Part shown: positions 26,074 through 34,203 of the stretch, piece by piece
How the letters are laid out: the number at the start of each line of letters is the position of its first letter
How positions within the stretch are numbered: position 1 is the first letter of the stretch
Origin: Gemmatimonadota bacterium
GTDB lineage: Bacteria; Gemmatimonadota; Gemmatimonadetes; Longimicrobiales; Gaopeijiaceae
Length of the DNA stretch: 64,000 nucleotides
NCBI GenBank assembly: GCA_041390105.1
Contig: JAWKQO010000001.1
Coordinates: 622,001-686,000 of the forward strand
Direction of reading: 5' to 3'
The notes under the pieces: generated by a model
Seen by the model: the letters and a program-made list of their open reading frames with translations, nothing else
Database searches by the model: none
Told to the model about the DNA's origin: nothing
Translations under genes and position numbers: made by a program

Positions 26074-26101
26074 ACGTCGCATAATACATATTATGTAAAG
26101 T
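26074..26101 (+). other. Probable chromosomal dif site (XerC/XerD recombination)
   Basis: 28-bp site with left (XerC) arm ACGTCGCATAA, centre TACATA and right (XerD) arm TTATGTAAAGT. From memory of the B. subtilis and E. coli dif sequences, it matches at 22 of 28 and 20 of 28 positions respectively, and the right arm is near-identical to the B. subtilis one. It is an AT-rich island in GC-rich DNA, lies in a non-coding gap, and sits exactly where gene orientation and GGGNAGGG polarity switch. Chromosome dimers would be resolved here by XerC and XerD under FtsK control. Confidence 0.85.
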
Positions 26102-26216
26102 CATGGATCAGTGCCCCTCATTGTCAGCACCTCCAAGCCGCGTTCTCCGCCACGCCGTCCACCCCTACCGTGGGCCTGGGCCGAACCGACGTCCCGGCCC
26201 GGGGTGTTCTCCCTTC

Positions 26217-26939
26217 TCAGGGAACGACCCACCACAACTGGCTTTGAGCGGCGAGCGACAACACCCCGGCGGTCGTGCCTCCACTCGATCGCTCGTCGAA
26301 TCGGAGGTTCACGGACCAAGGCCGCCCCGGGGGCAGCTGAGCCGCTGGGATGACCAACGGTACGGTCGGTTCTCCGGTCCCCGACCACACGAGTGTCTCC
26401 TGACCGCCGCTCCCCGTATCCGGCTGTAGCGGCTCGATCTGCAGCCTCCAGCTCACTCCGTCGGTGCCGGCAGGTCCGGGTGTCGTGCCCCAGCCCACTG
26501 AGAGGTCGCCCGTTGGCGTGATGGCCGGGTCGGTCGAGCGCTGGCGCAACGCGGGCAGATACCCTTGCACAGTGTCGCCCTGGCGGACTACCGGCGCGCG
26601 CACGCGCAGAGGCGTGCGGATGTCGTCGGGCGTCGGTCCGTCGGGCGATTGCGCTCCGTAGCCGATCCCGGCGACGTCTTTCAGGACGCTCAGGAGCACA
26701 CGCCGCGCGCCCACCTCGAACGTCGGGTCCCCGACCCGCAGACTCACTCGGTCCACGTCGATGGGAGGTCGATAGAAGACCTCCAGTTCGGATCGTTCAG
26801 TCCCGAGGGAATCGGAGTATGTGACGGCCACGGTCGCCGACGCGCCCCGAGCGAGTGAGACTTCCTGGAACGTGATGTCACAGCCACTCAGCGAGACCCC
26901 AATGAGCGCCACTGCCCACCAGCGGATGCTCCGGCTCAT
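26217..26939 (-). CDS. Lipoprotein of unknown function next to dif
   Basis: About 240 residues from ATG 26939. The signal MSRSIRWWAVALIGVSLSGC ends in a lipobox with Cys20. The mature part is beta-rich: an N-terminal ITFQEVSLARGASATVAVTY strand region and a C-terminal LPPGRPWSVNLRFDERSSGG. No family recognised. Its start overlaps the stop of the HERAH-containing exported protein upstream (ATGA at 26936-26939), so the two probably work together. The 26105-26216 stretch downstream holds nothing I can identify. Confidence 0.7.
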   Translation of the reverse strand: MSRSIRWWAVALIGVSLSGCDITFQEVSLARGASATVAVTYSDSLGTERSELEVFYRPPIDVDRVSLRVGDPTFEVGARRVLLSVLKDVAGIGYGAQSPDGPTPDDIRTPLRVRAPVVRQGDTVQGYLPALRQRSTDPAITPTGDLSVGWGTTPGPAGTDGVSWRLQIEPLQPDTGSGGQETLVWSGTGEPTVPLVIPAAQLPPGRPWSVNLRFDERSSGGTTAGVLSLAAQSQLWWVVP

Positions 26940-27799
26940 CGATGTCCCGCCAGCAGGCGCGCTTCCTTCTCGAACGGACCTGACCCAGGCTCTCCGAAAA
27001 CCACGCCGTTGATGGGTCCCCAACCGAGCGGGATCAAAGCACCGATGGGACCGAGCGCGCGCACCCAGGCGACCCCCAGTCTCCGGGCCATCCAGGTCTC
27101 CAGCGGATCGCCTATGGTGCTCTGCATCAGGTCGCCCTGAAGCACGTGCGCCCGCTCGTGAGCGAGGTTTTCGCCGTAGCTTTGCAGGCGCACCGCAGAT
27201 AGCGCGATCACCCCTTCCAGCTCGAATCCATCGATGGGTTCGCCGTTGACACGGATCAGACGCCGGGGCGCGTCGAAGACCATTGCGCCGGCGGAAAGGG
27301 ACTGGGCCCCGTTCACCTGCAGATGTTCGTTGGAAATCGCCCAGGCGAGGGCCGTCAGCTCGGACCACTGAACTCCCGGACGCACGCGGCCCTCTCCTCG
27401 ATCCCACTCGAGTCGGGTGAACCAGAGAGGAAAGCTGATCCGTCCCAGGCGGGGCTCCCCCGCTCCGGCATTCCGAATGACCGAGTGACCCACTGCCGCG
27501 AGCTCTCGGCCCAGGAGACCTGCGCCATCGAACTCGCGGGAAGCGATCCACTTCCCCCCGTACGACAGTCCGCCACCGAGGATTCCGTCCAGGAACGCAC
27601 TGCGGAAGGCACCGCCGCGCAACTCCCGTCGGACTCCAGCAATCACACCTCCGACCAGTCCGTTCAAGGCCAGGTCCCCGAGGTGAGCGTACACGTCAGG
27701 CCGATCGTCTCCCAGGTCGGACTGAGCAACGCCGCCGCGGGGCGGCAACAGCATGCACGCCACCAACCCGCACACGCACCCTAGTCGCGATCCCATCAT
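26936..27799 (-). CDS. Exported protein with HExxH motif
   Basis: 287 residues with a signal peptide (LGCVCGLVACMLLPPRGGVA, then QSDLG). No known family. Notable is NLAHERAHVLQGDLMQ with HERAH at residues 214-218, a possible zinc-protease or metal-binding site. A glycine-rich central segment (FLDGILGGGLSYGGKWIASR) and LALNGLVGGVIAGVRRELRG suggest short hydrophobic, perhaps membrane-associated helices. It is coupled to the lipoprotein gene by an ATGA overlap. Protease activity is speculative. Confidence 0.65.
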   Translation of the reverse strand: MMGSRLGCVCGLVACMLLPPRGGVAQSDLGDDRPDVYAHLGDLALNGLVGGVIAGVRRELRGGAFRSAFLDGILGGGLSYGGKWIASREFDGAGLLGRELAAVGHSVIRNAGAGEPRLGRISFPLWFTRLEWDRGEGRVRPGVQWSELTALAWAISNEHLQVNGAQSLSAGAMVFDAPRRLIRVNGEPIDGFELEGVIALSAVRLQSYGENLAHERAHVLQGDLMQSTIGDPLETWMARRLGVAWVRALGPIGALIPLGWGPINGVVFGEPGSGPFEKEARLLAGHR

Positions 27800-27847
27800 G
27801 GATCCTACACGAGGCGAGGATGCCTGAGTTCCCGCGGCCGGGGCGCG

Positions 27848-28030
27848 CTACCGTTGCTGCAAGGAGCGCACGAGTCGCCACGCCCAAACCGCCATCGCCG
27901 CTGCCAGCGCCGTGAGCAGGAGCCACACCGGATCACGAAGGAGCCACCGCCCCTCCGCGAGCAACCGTGCCCCGTGCGCCAGAACGACCAGCGCGAACAG
28001 GAGCCCGCTCGTGTAGAGATACGCCTTCAT
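27848..28030 (-). CDS. Small two-helix membrane protein
   Basis: 60 residues: YLYTSGLLFALVVLAHGARL and PVWLLLTALAAAMAVWAWRL are two clear membrane helices, with a short basic C-terminus (RLVRSLQQR). The ATG at 28030 overlaps the stop of the S9 peptidase gene (ATGA), which supports it as a real gene. No function assigned. Confidence 0.7.
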   Translation of the reverse strand: MKAYLYTSGLLFALVVLAHGARLLAEGRWLLRDPVWLLLTALAAAMAVWAWRLVRSLQQR

Positions 28031-30294
28031 CTCCCCTGCTCCGTCGCGGCCCTAGGCCGCTCACCGTTCCCCGGCAGGGTCTCGAGCACCTGGCGCCAGT
28101 CGAACTTGTTGCCCTGGCCGCGGACGTAGTAGTCCATCCAGGCCATCTCGCTGACGGACTTGACGAGCCGGTTGCGCGCATCGGGAATACCGTGACTGCG
28201 GCCCGGATACATGAAGAGCTCGGTGGGCACGCCCAGCTTCTTGAGCGCCATGTGCAGCTCTACGGATTGCGGGCTGGGCACCCGAGGATCTCCCTCCACG
28301 ACGTGCACCATGGTCGGCGTCTTGGCGTTGCGGATGTACTGGATCGGCGACTGCTCCCAATACGGTTCGAAGTCGTCATACATCAGACCATCGCCGAGGT
28401 AGAACTGGCGATTCCGTTGCACGTCGCTCTGCGCGTACATGCTGATCCAGTTCATGGTGCCCGCACCGGAGCTGATCGCTTTGAAGCGGTCCGTATGGGT
28501 GAGGATCCAGTTGGACCAGTGTCCGCCGGCGCTCCACCCCAGCACGCCCATGCGGTCTTCGTCCACGATGCCCTGGGCGATGAGATGGTCGACACCGGTC
28601 ATGATGTCGTCATAGCCCTGCGGGAAGTAGTCGCCCACGATCGCGGTACGGTGCTCCTGCCCGTAGTTGGTGGATCCGCGATAATTGGGCCGCAGCACCG
28701 CATATCCCGCACCTGCATACGCCTGCGCACCATAGCCGCCGTTGAATCCCAACACGTCGGCCGAGGCCGGGCCGCCGTGGATGGCGACGATCAAGGGATA
28801 GCGCTGACCCTCCTGGTACCCGACCGGCTTGACCAGCACGCCGCCCACTTCCCTGCCGTCGGTCGAGGTCCAGGTGATCTCCTCTTCGGTACCCAAGGCC
28901 AGGTCACGCACCTGCGGGTTCACGTCGACGAGCTGCGTCCACTCCGCCCGCCGGGCGATGCGGTCCAGGCGCGCCACCGTGAACAGCGTGGGCGGCGTGC
29001 TCGGGTCCTGATAGTTGATCAGCAGCACACCCGTGTCTTCGTCCTGCGAAACTGCCAGGGCGGCGGCCTCGTCGGTGACCTGCCGCACAGCGTCTTTGGC
29101 GATGTCCAGGGCGAAGAGCTGCCGCGTGGCCTTCCACCCTTCGTTGAAGTAGATCGTCTTCCCGTCTTCCGACCAGAACCCGATCGACAGATCCCCGTCG
29201 AATCCACTCCCCAACTTCTGGAAGGTGGCACCCCGGGCCGAGGTCTCACGCAGGTAGAGGCGCTCGTTGGTCATGGAATAGCGGGTCAGCTCGTCCGGCG
29301 CTGAGAACGCGATCCAGCGACTGTCCGGAGAGAAGTCCGGCCCCCTCTCGGGGACCTCTTCGTTGTGCGTCAGTCTCTCGATCTGCCCGGAAGCCACCTC
29401 CAGAAGGAAGAGGTCGGCGTTGATGCCTTCTTCGGTGATGTTGCGCTCGTATCGATCGGCGGAGATCCCGCGGAAGCCCACCCAACGACTGTCCGGCGAG
29501 ATGGTGAAGCCGTCGACCGAGATGCTCTCATCGTGCGTGAGGCGGGACACGGCGCCCGTAGGCGCTTCGATCACCCACAAGGACGACAGCGGCGTCTCCG
29601 CATTGCGGATGTTGACCGTGAATCCCTTCTCCCGGCGGAGCTCCTCGTCCCGATTCCGGGAGTCCGGCGTCGTGAAGTAGATACGCCCCCCGTCGGGTGA
29701 CCACTTCCACTGCTCCACACCGGCTTCCGTCTCGGTCAGCTGCTCCGCTTCCGCCTCGAACACACGGTCCATGGGCAGCCGAAACAGCTGGGCGTCGAGC
29801 TCTTTGCCCGCCCGGTAGCTCACCCAACGGCCATCGGGACTGAACGCGAAGTCCCGGACGCCGTCTTTGGCGTCCGTCAGCTTGCGGGCCTCGCCCCCAT
29901 CCGGGCGCATGAGGTAGAGCTGGTTCCTGCCCGCTCCCCCATTGCCGCCGGTGGGAGCATCTCGATCGGAGAGGAACGCGAACCAGCGGCCATCGCGCGA
30001 CCACGCCGGTGAGTCCTCATCGTTCTCATCTGTGAACGTCAGCTGCCTGCCGGAGGCGATACCGTCCGCCAGGGACACGAGGTAGAGATCGGACTGCTGC
30101 CGATCCTCCTCCCAGTTCGGGGTCGTTACGGTGTAGAGCATCCAGCGTCCGTCGGGGCTGGGAGCCCACGAGCCCGCCCGCTTGAGATACTGCATGTCCA
30201 GGAAGGTCATCGGGCGCTGCGCCTGCGCAGCCAGCAGCGAGGGCGTGAGCACTGCGAGAACGAGGAGGAGTCTCAGGATTCGCATGGGCAGCAT
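28027..30294 (-). CDS. Secreted S9-family prolyl oligopeptidase-type peptidase
   Basis: 755 residues. A signal peptide (ILRLLLVLAVLTPSLLAAQA) leads into a WD40-like beta-propeller (residues about 40-490) marked by repeated SPDGRW and SPDSRW elements. The alpha/beta hydrolase domain follows, with LIVAIHGGPASADV (oxyanion region), nucleophile Ser588 in GVLGWSAGGHWSNW, and VVEGDPRVPSPQSVELH plus GRSHGIPD for the Asp and His. This is the dipeptidyl/acylaminoacyl peptidase group. ATG 30294 or 30285 can start; the second gives a tighter signal peptide. It is coupled to the small membrane protein downstream. Confidence 0.92.
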   Translation of the reverse strand: MLPMRILRLLLVLAVLTPSLLAAQAQRPMTFLDMQYLKRAGSWAPSPDGRWMLYTVTTPNWEEDRQQSDLYLVSLADGIASGRQLTFTDENDEDSPAWSRDGRWFAFLSDRDAPTGGNGGAGRNQLYLMRPDGGEARKLTDAKDGVRDFAFSPDGRWVSYRAGKELDAQLFRLPMDRVFEAEAEQLTETEAGVEQWKWSPDGGRIYFTTPDSRNRDEELRREKGFTVNIRNAETPLSSLWVIEAPTGAVSRLTHDESISVDGFTISPDSRWVGFRGISADRYERNITEEGINADLFLLEVASGQIERLTHNEEVPERGPDFSPDSRWIAFSAPDELTRYSMTNERLYLRETSARGATFQKLGSGFDGDLSIGFWSEDGKTIYFNEGWKATRQLFALDIAKDAVRQVTDEAAALAVSQDEDTGVLLINYQDPSTPPTLFTVARLDRIARRAEWTQLVDVNPQVRDLALGTEEEITWTSTDGREVGGVLVKPVGYQEGQRYPLIVAIHGGPASADVLGFNGGYGAQAYAGAGYAVLRPNYRGSTNYGQEHRTAIVGDYFPQGYDDIMTGVDHLIAQGIVDEDRMGVLGWSAGGHWSNWILTHTDRFKAISSGAGTMNWISMYAQSDVQRNRQFYLGDGLMYDDFEPYWEQSPIQYIRNAKTPTMVHVVEGDPRVPSPQSVELHMALKKLGVPTELFMYPGRSHGIPDARNRLVKSVSEMAWMDYYVRGQGNKFDWRQVLETLPGNGERPRAATEQGR

Positions 30295-30416
30295 CGGTGG
30301 AAGTGACGTGCGACTCGGAAGCGCCCCTGGACGAGCGGACGGCCGCGCGGCGAGGGCCGCAGATGGAGTCTACAGCGGCCGCGCCGGGAAGGCACGGCCT
30401 GACGGGATGGGGCCCC

Positions 30417-31130
30417 TCAGACGCCCCGAATGGGCTTCCTGGCCAGTACGGCAATTCGCCGCCGCAGCAGGGGCACGACCCCCTGCAGGGCCCGCTCGAT
30501 CCCGGAGAGCCCCGGCACGTGCGACTCGGCATAGTATGCCCGCTCGATGTCGAACCCTGCTCCCCGGGCATACTCCAGCAGGCGCTCCATCGACTTGTAG
30601 TCGACGTGGCTGATGTCACGCTTGAGCAGGATGTCGTTGTTCTTGAGGACCTCGAGGATATGTCCGCGATGCGGCGTCCAGATGACGAAGCGCCCCCCGG
30701 GGGCCAGGAGCCGGTACGCCTCCGCGAACACTCGCGCCGAATCCTCCGGATACAGATGCTCGAACAGATCCGCGGCCAACACCACGTCATAGACGCTGCC
30801 GGGCAGCCCCGTCTCTCCGGCGTCGGCGCAGACAAAGCGCACGTTCTCGAAGCGGGAGTCCGCCAGCCTACGCTCGCACAGCTCGATCGACTTCTCCGAG
30901 AAGTCGACGCCCACGACTTCCGTCACGGCAGGAGCCAGCGCGAAACAGAACGTGCCCCAGCCGCACCCGAGGTCCACCACCCGATCCGCCGGCGCCGGCC
31001 GGTGGATCTCCAACACCTTGCGGATGCGATACTGCTGAAAGGGGCTCTCGAGGTCCGTCAGGTGACCCGTGCCCCCTTCGAAGTAGTCCGAGCGGTCGTA
31101 GTACTCCTTGCCGATGACCTGGTCGCTCAA
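30417..31130 (-). CDS. Class I SAM-dependent methyltransferase
   Basis: 237 residues. Motif I is VVDLGCGWGTFCFALAPAV, followed by VVGVDFSEKSIELCERRL, VRFVCADAGETGLPG and YDVVLAADLFEHLYPEDSAR, a UbiG/Methyltransf_11 layout. The C-terminus is basic with LLRRRIAVLARKPIRG. As the last gene of the long - strand surface-glycan run it may methylate a sugar or lipid intermediate; that is inferred from context. Its ATG overlaps the plsC stop. Confidence 0.85.
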   Translation of the reverse strand: MSDQVIGKEYYDRSDYFEGGTGHLTDLESPFQQYRIRKVLEIHRPAPADRVVDLGCGWGTFCFALAPAVTEVVGVDFSEKSIELCERRLADSRFENVRFVCADAGETGLPGSVYDVVLAADLFEHLYPEDSARVFAEAYRLLAPGGRFVIWTPHRGHILEVLKNNDILLKRDISHVDYKSMERLLEYARGAGFDIERAYYAESHVPGLSGIERALQGVVPLLRRRIAVLARKPIRGV

Positions 31131-31852
31131 GCCCAGCGCTCCTTCGGATCCGGGCGAGCACGCTCCGGAACGCGTTCCTCACCCTCACGGGCGCCGCTGG
31201 TTTCGTCCACCAGCTCCCTGAGCGCGGCCTCGAGACGCTTGCGAGCTGCGGGCAGCGCCGCTTCGCGAGCCCGCCGATCGGCGTGCGGACCGAATACGAT
31301 CGGCTCTCCGTAGCGCAGCCGGACCCGGCAGCGGCGCGGTCGGCGGCTCCAGCGCGGCCACACGTCGTAGGAGCCCGCGATGCCGACCGGGATGATGGGA
31401 ACCCCTGCCTTGAGCAAGACGCGGATGGTGCCTCGCCGCAGGGGCTGAAGCTGCCCGTCCCAGGACCGCTCCCCTTCCGGGTAGATGCCCACCCCCTGCC
31501 CTTCTTCGATCAGGCGCAGCACGGTGCGCACCGCCTGCGCGTCGATGCGGTAGCGGCGCACGGGAAACGCGCCGATGCGAGGAAGCAGCCAGCGCATGAG
31601 CTTGCTCGAGAACTGCGTGCTCTTGGTCATGGAGAAGACCGTGCGTCGGCACAGAGCTTGTACGATGAGCGGGTCGAGCACGCTCTGGTGATTGGGAATC
31701 AGGAAGAAGGGCCCCTGCCTGGGGATGTGCTCCCGCCCTTCCACGTCCACCTTGGCCAGAAGCGGCATGAGCACGTAGCGCATGAGTCGCTTGACCGGCC
31801 TGTACATGCTCGCAGTCCAACGAGCGGCGGGAGACGGCATACGCCCGCTCAT
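31127..31852 (-). CDS. plsC: 1-acyl-sn-glycerol-3-phosphate acyltransferase (PlsC-like)
   Basis: 241 residues with the acyltransferase box NHQSVLDPLIV (HX4D-type), the acceptor motif YPEGERSWDG and IIPVGIAGSYDVWP, all in PlsC order. It would acylate lysophosphatidic acid at the inner membrane. An N-terminal amphipathic stretch (YRPVKRLMRYVLMPLLAKV) likely tethers it. It overlaps its neighbours on both sides by four bases. Since it lies in a glycan cluster, another acyl acceptor is not excluded. Confidence 0.88.
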   Translation of the reverse strand: MSGRMPSPAARWTASMYRPVKRLMRYVLMPLLAKVDVEGREHIPRQGPFFLIPNHQSVLDPLIVQALCRRTVFSMTKSTQFSSKLMRWLLPRIGAFPVRRYRIDAQAVRTVLRLIEEGQGVGIYPEGERSWDGQLQPLRRGTIRVLLKAGVPIIPVGIAGSYDVWPRWSRRPRRCRVRLRYGEPIVFGPHADRRAREAALPAARKRLEAALRELVDETSGAREGEERVPERARPDPKERWA

Positions 31853-32571
31853 GCCGCTACGATCCGCGGTTGGAACTCGATGATCTCGCCCCTTCCCTCG
31901 CGGCGGTATGCCTCGGTGAGCAGGGTCCGCAAGAGATCTTCCCAGCGGAAGGGAGAGTCCCCCAGAAACCGGAATTCCACCACCGGTGCTCGCAGCGGGG
32001 AGATCTGCAGCGCAGCCGAGCTGGTCTGCACCGCTCCGAGATCCATCAACGCCCAGGCGGCCGCATCCCCGACGTCCGGCTGGAAGCGCAGCGCGTCTTC
32101 GGTGATGGTCAGCGTCCCCTGCTCCGGCTCCCCCAATCGCTCGATGTAGCCCAGCAACCGACCCTCATGCTCGACCGGGTCCTCGCTGAGGCTCCGGCGC
32201 ACGGCCACCCGCGCCGAATACTCCACGCGTCCGTCCTCCTGACGCGCAGTGGTCAACGAGCCGCCCAGGCGCTCGATATCCCCGACCAAGGTCTGCACGA
32301 GCGCGTTCTCAACCTTCCCCGCCGCGTCGAGAATGCGAATGCGCCGTCCCTCGCGCACACGCACGAACGTACGCCCGCAGGTGGGGCAGACTGCGCGGTC
32401 GCGCTCTCCTTGCATCGGATCGGCCCCACAACGGGGGCAGCGGTAGAGCAGATGGTGCAGCGCCAAAGGAAGCGATCTCCCGAGCCTCCGGCCGGCAACC
32501 CGGCCCAGCCCGTCAAAGCCTGCCGAACAGATCCAACATCCGGAGTTTCCAGACCCTCCACACGGCTTCAC
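31849..32571 (-). CDS. Zinc-ribbon protein of unknown function
   Basis: Up to 240 residues. A zinc ribbon CPRCGADPMQGERDRAVCPT then CGRTF lies near residues 45-70, followed by a beta-rich domain with LGEPEQGTLTITEDALRFQP, which resembles a PH-like or GRAM-like fold at best. No ATG occurs inside the first 40 codons, so the ATG at 32571, overlapping the glycosyltransferase end by 59 bases, is the working start, though the first 40 residues look unconvincing. No family recognised. It is in the same run as plsC and the glycosyltransferases. Confidence 0.65.
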   Translation of the reverse strand: MKPCGGSGNSGCWICSAGFDGLGRVAGRRLGRSLPLALHHLLYRCPRCGADPMQGERDRAVCPTCGRTFVRVREGRRIRILDAAGKVENALVQTLVGDIERLGGSLTTARQEDGRVEYSARVAVRRSLSEDPVEHEGRLLGYIERLGEPEQGTLTITEDALRFQPDVGDAAAWALMDLGAVQTSSAALQISPLRAPVVEFRFLGDSPFRWEDLLRTLLTEAYRREGRGEIIEFQPRIVAA

Positions 32572-33241
32572 GGACGATCCGCTTCGACATCTTCGATTCG
32601 CCCTCGGCCCGTTCCGTGAAGATCACGGGAATCTCACAGATCTGAAACCCCTTCCGCCAGGCTCTCAGCTTCAACTCGATCTGGAAGGTGTAGCCGGTCG
32701 ACTGGATGCGGTCGAGGTTCACAGCCTCCAGGACCTCCCGCCGAAAGCAGTTGAAGCCGCCCGTGGCGTCAGACAGCGGAAGTCGTGTGATGACACGTGC
32801 ATAGAAGCTTCCGAAGAGACTCAACATGAGCCGACTGAGGGGCCAATTCACCACGGCCACCCGGCCACCCACGTAGCGGGAGCCCACCACCACCGGGCAT
32901 TCCGCCGCCTTCGCGATGAAGGCGGTCAGCTGGTCCGCCGGATGGGAGAGGTCTGCGTCCATTTCGAAGAAGAGCTGATAGTCGCGCTCGAGCCCCCACT
33001 TGAACCCCGCGATGTAGGCCTGACCCAGCCCACCCTTCCCCTCACGATGGAGCACGTGGACCCGCGGGTTGTCCCTGGCGAGCCGGTCCGCCTCGATCCC
33101 GGTGCCGTCCGGCGAATTGTCATCGACGATCAGGACGTGGATCCGCGGGTCCTGTCCCGCCACCAAGGGGACGATCTGTCCGATGTTCCTCCGCTCGTTG
33201 TAGGTCGGGATGACCACCAGAAAGCGCTCCTCGCGGCTCAT
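32513..33241 (-). CDS. Polyprenol monophosphomannose synthase-like GT2
   Basis: 242 residues, family GT2. N-terminal VVIPTYNERRNIGQIVPLVA, then VLIVDDNSPDGTGIEADRLA, FEMDADLSHPADQL (DXD-type metal site) and GSRYVGGRVAVVNWPLSRLM are the dolichol-phosphate mannose synthase signatures. There is no C-terminal membrane domain, as in the soluble actinobacterial Ppm type. It probably loads a polyprenyl phosphate with mannose or another hexose for use by membrane GT-C enzymes such as the YfhO-like protein nearby. Donor specificity is not readable. Confidence 0.9.
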   Translation of the reverse strand: MSREERFLVVIPTYNERRNIGQIVPLVAGQDPRIHVLIVDDNSPDGTGIEADRLARDNPRVHVLHREGKGGLGQAYIAGFKWGLERDYQLFFEMDADLSHPADQLTAFIAKAAECPVVVGSRYVGGRVAVVNWPLSRLMLSLFGSFYARVITRLPLSDATGGFNCFRREVLEAVNLDRIQSTGYTFQIELKLRAWRKGFQICEIPVIFTERAEGESKMSKRIVREAVWRVWKLRMLDLFGRL

Positions 33242-34203
33242 GCGCGCGCCCCCGTCCGAGCGTTCCGTTTCAACTCCCGTCCACCAAAGGCCAGGGCCGC
33301 CACCACCTCAACGGCCGTGAGCCAAAGACGCGACAGCGCCGCGACCGCCACGGCACCGCCGCCGAGCGATCCGGTGAGGAAGGCGACCAGAAACCCCTCG
33401 CGAACACCGATCCCTGCGGGTGCGAAGAGCGCGAGATAGCCGAGCACGTAGGCCGCCACGAAGGCGGACGCCACGGCCCCCGCCGGAGCCGACACCCCGA
33501 ACGCCGCTACGAACAGCACGAAGGCCAGACCGTAGCCCAGCCAGTTGAGCGCGTAGGCGAGCGACCACCGCAGCCCGAACGTCACACCGGGCACGCGCGG
33601 CACCTCGCTGGCCTTCAGCACTCGGGTCCATAGCCCCAGGGCACGTTGCATGAAGCCCCTCGACAGAGTGAGCACGATGCCGGCGACGACAATCCCCAGC
33701 ACCCAGGGCGCCAAGCGACGTTCCGCACCGTCGAGGCTGAACAGCGCGAAGCTCCCCACCAGGGCCGCACCGGCCAGACTCAGCGCCTGCCCGAGCACCG
33801 CTGCCGAAGTCGCCACCGAAGACGGGACGCCGCGCCGGCCAGCCAGGTAGGCCAGCCCCAGGATCTGCCAGACCTTGCCGGGAACGTAGCGACCCAGGTT
33901 CGCGATGAGGTAGACACCCACCCCCGCGCCCACGCCCAACGAGCCGCCGCCGAGCTCACGCGTCATCCCCACCCAAAGGGCCCCGGAAAGGGCGTAGCAG
34001 GCCACCAGCAGCAAAGAGGCACCTCCCAGACCGACGAGGTCCGGGCTCCACCAACGGGCTTCCAGCGAGCGCACCTCGGATACGGACACCCCGAGACGAT
34101 CGAGGATGAACCAGGTGACCAGCACGGTGGCGGTCCACTGCCCCACTCGCCGCCACAGGCGGCCGGGGCGTTGCGCCGCAGCATTTCCTCCGGCGTCAGT
34201 CAC
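33238..34203 (-). CDS. Lysylphosphatidylglycerol synthase TM-region family protein
   Basis: 321 residues and about eight membrane helices, with the family hallmark YLIANLGRYVPGKVWQILGL and a glycine-rich LALFAPAGIGVREGFLVAFL segment (LPG_synthase_TM/UPF0104). Relatives occur in glycan clusters and are proposed flippases or accessory proteins. It lacks the cytosolic transferase part of MprF, so aminoacyl transfer is unlikely. It overlaps the YfhO-like gene upstream by eight bases. Confidence 0.85.
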   Translation of the reverse strand: MTDAGGNAAAQRPGRLWRRVGQWTATVLVTWFILDRLGVSVSEVRSLEARWWSPDLVGLGGASLLLVACYALSGALWVGMTRELGGGSLGVGAGVGVYLIANLGRYVPGKVWQILGLAYLAGRRGVPSSVATSAAVLGQALSLAGAALVGSFALFSLDGAERRLAPWVLGIVVAGIVLTLSRGFMQRALGLWTRVLKASEVPRVPGVTFGLRWSLAYALNWLGYGLAFVLFVAAFGVSAPAGAVASAFVAAYVLGYLALFAPAGIGVREGFLVAFLTGSLGGGAVAVAALSRLWLTAVEVVAALAFGGRELKRNARTGARA

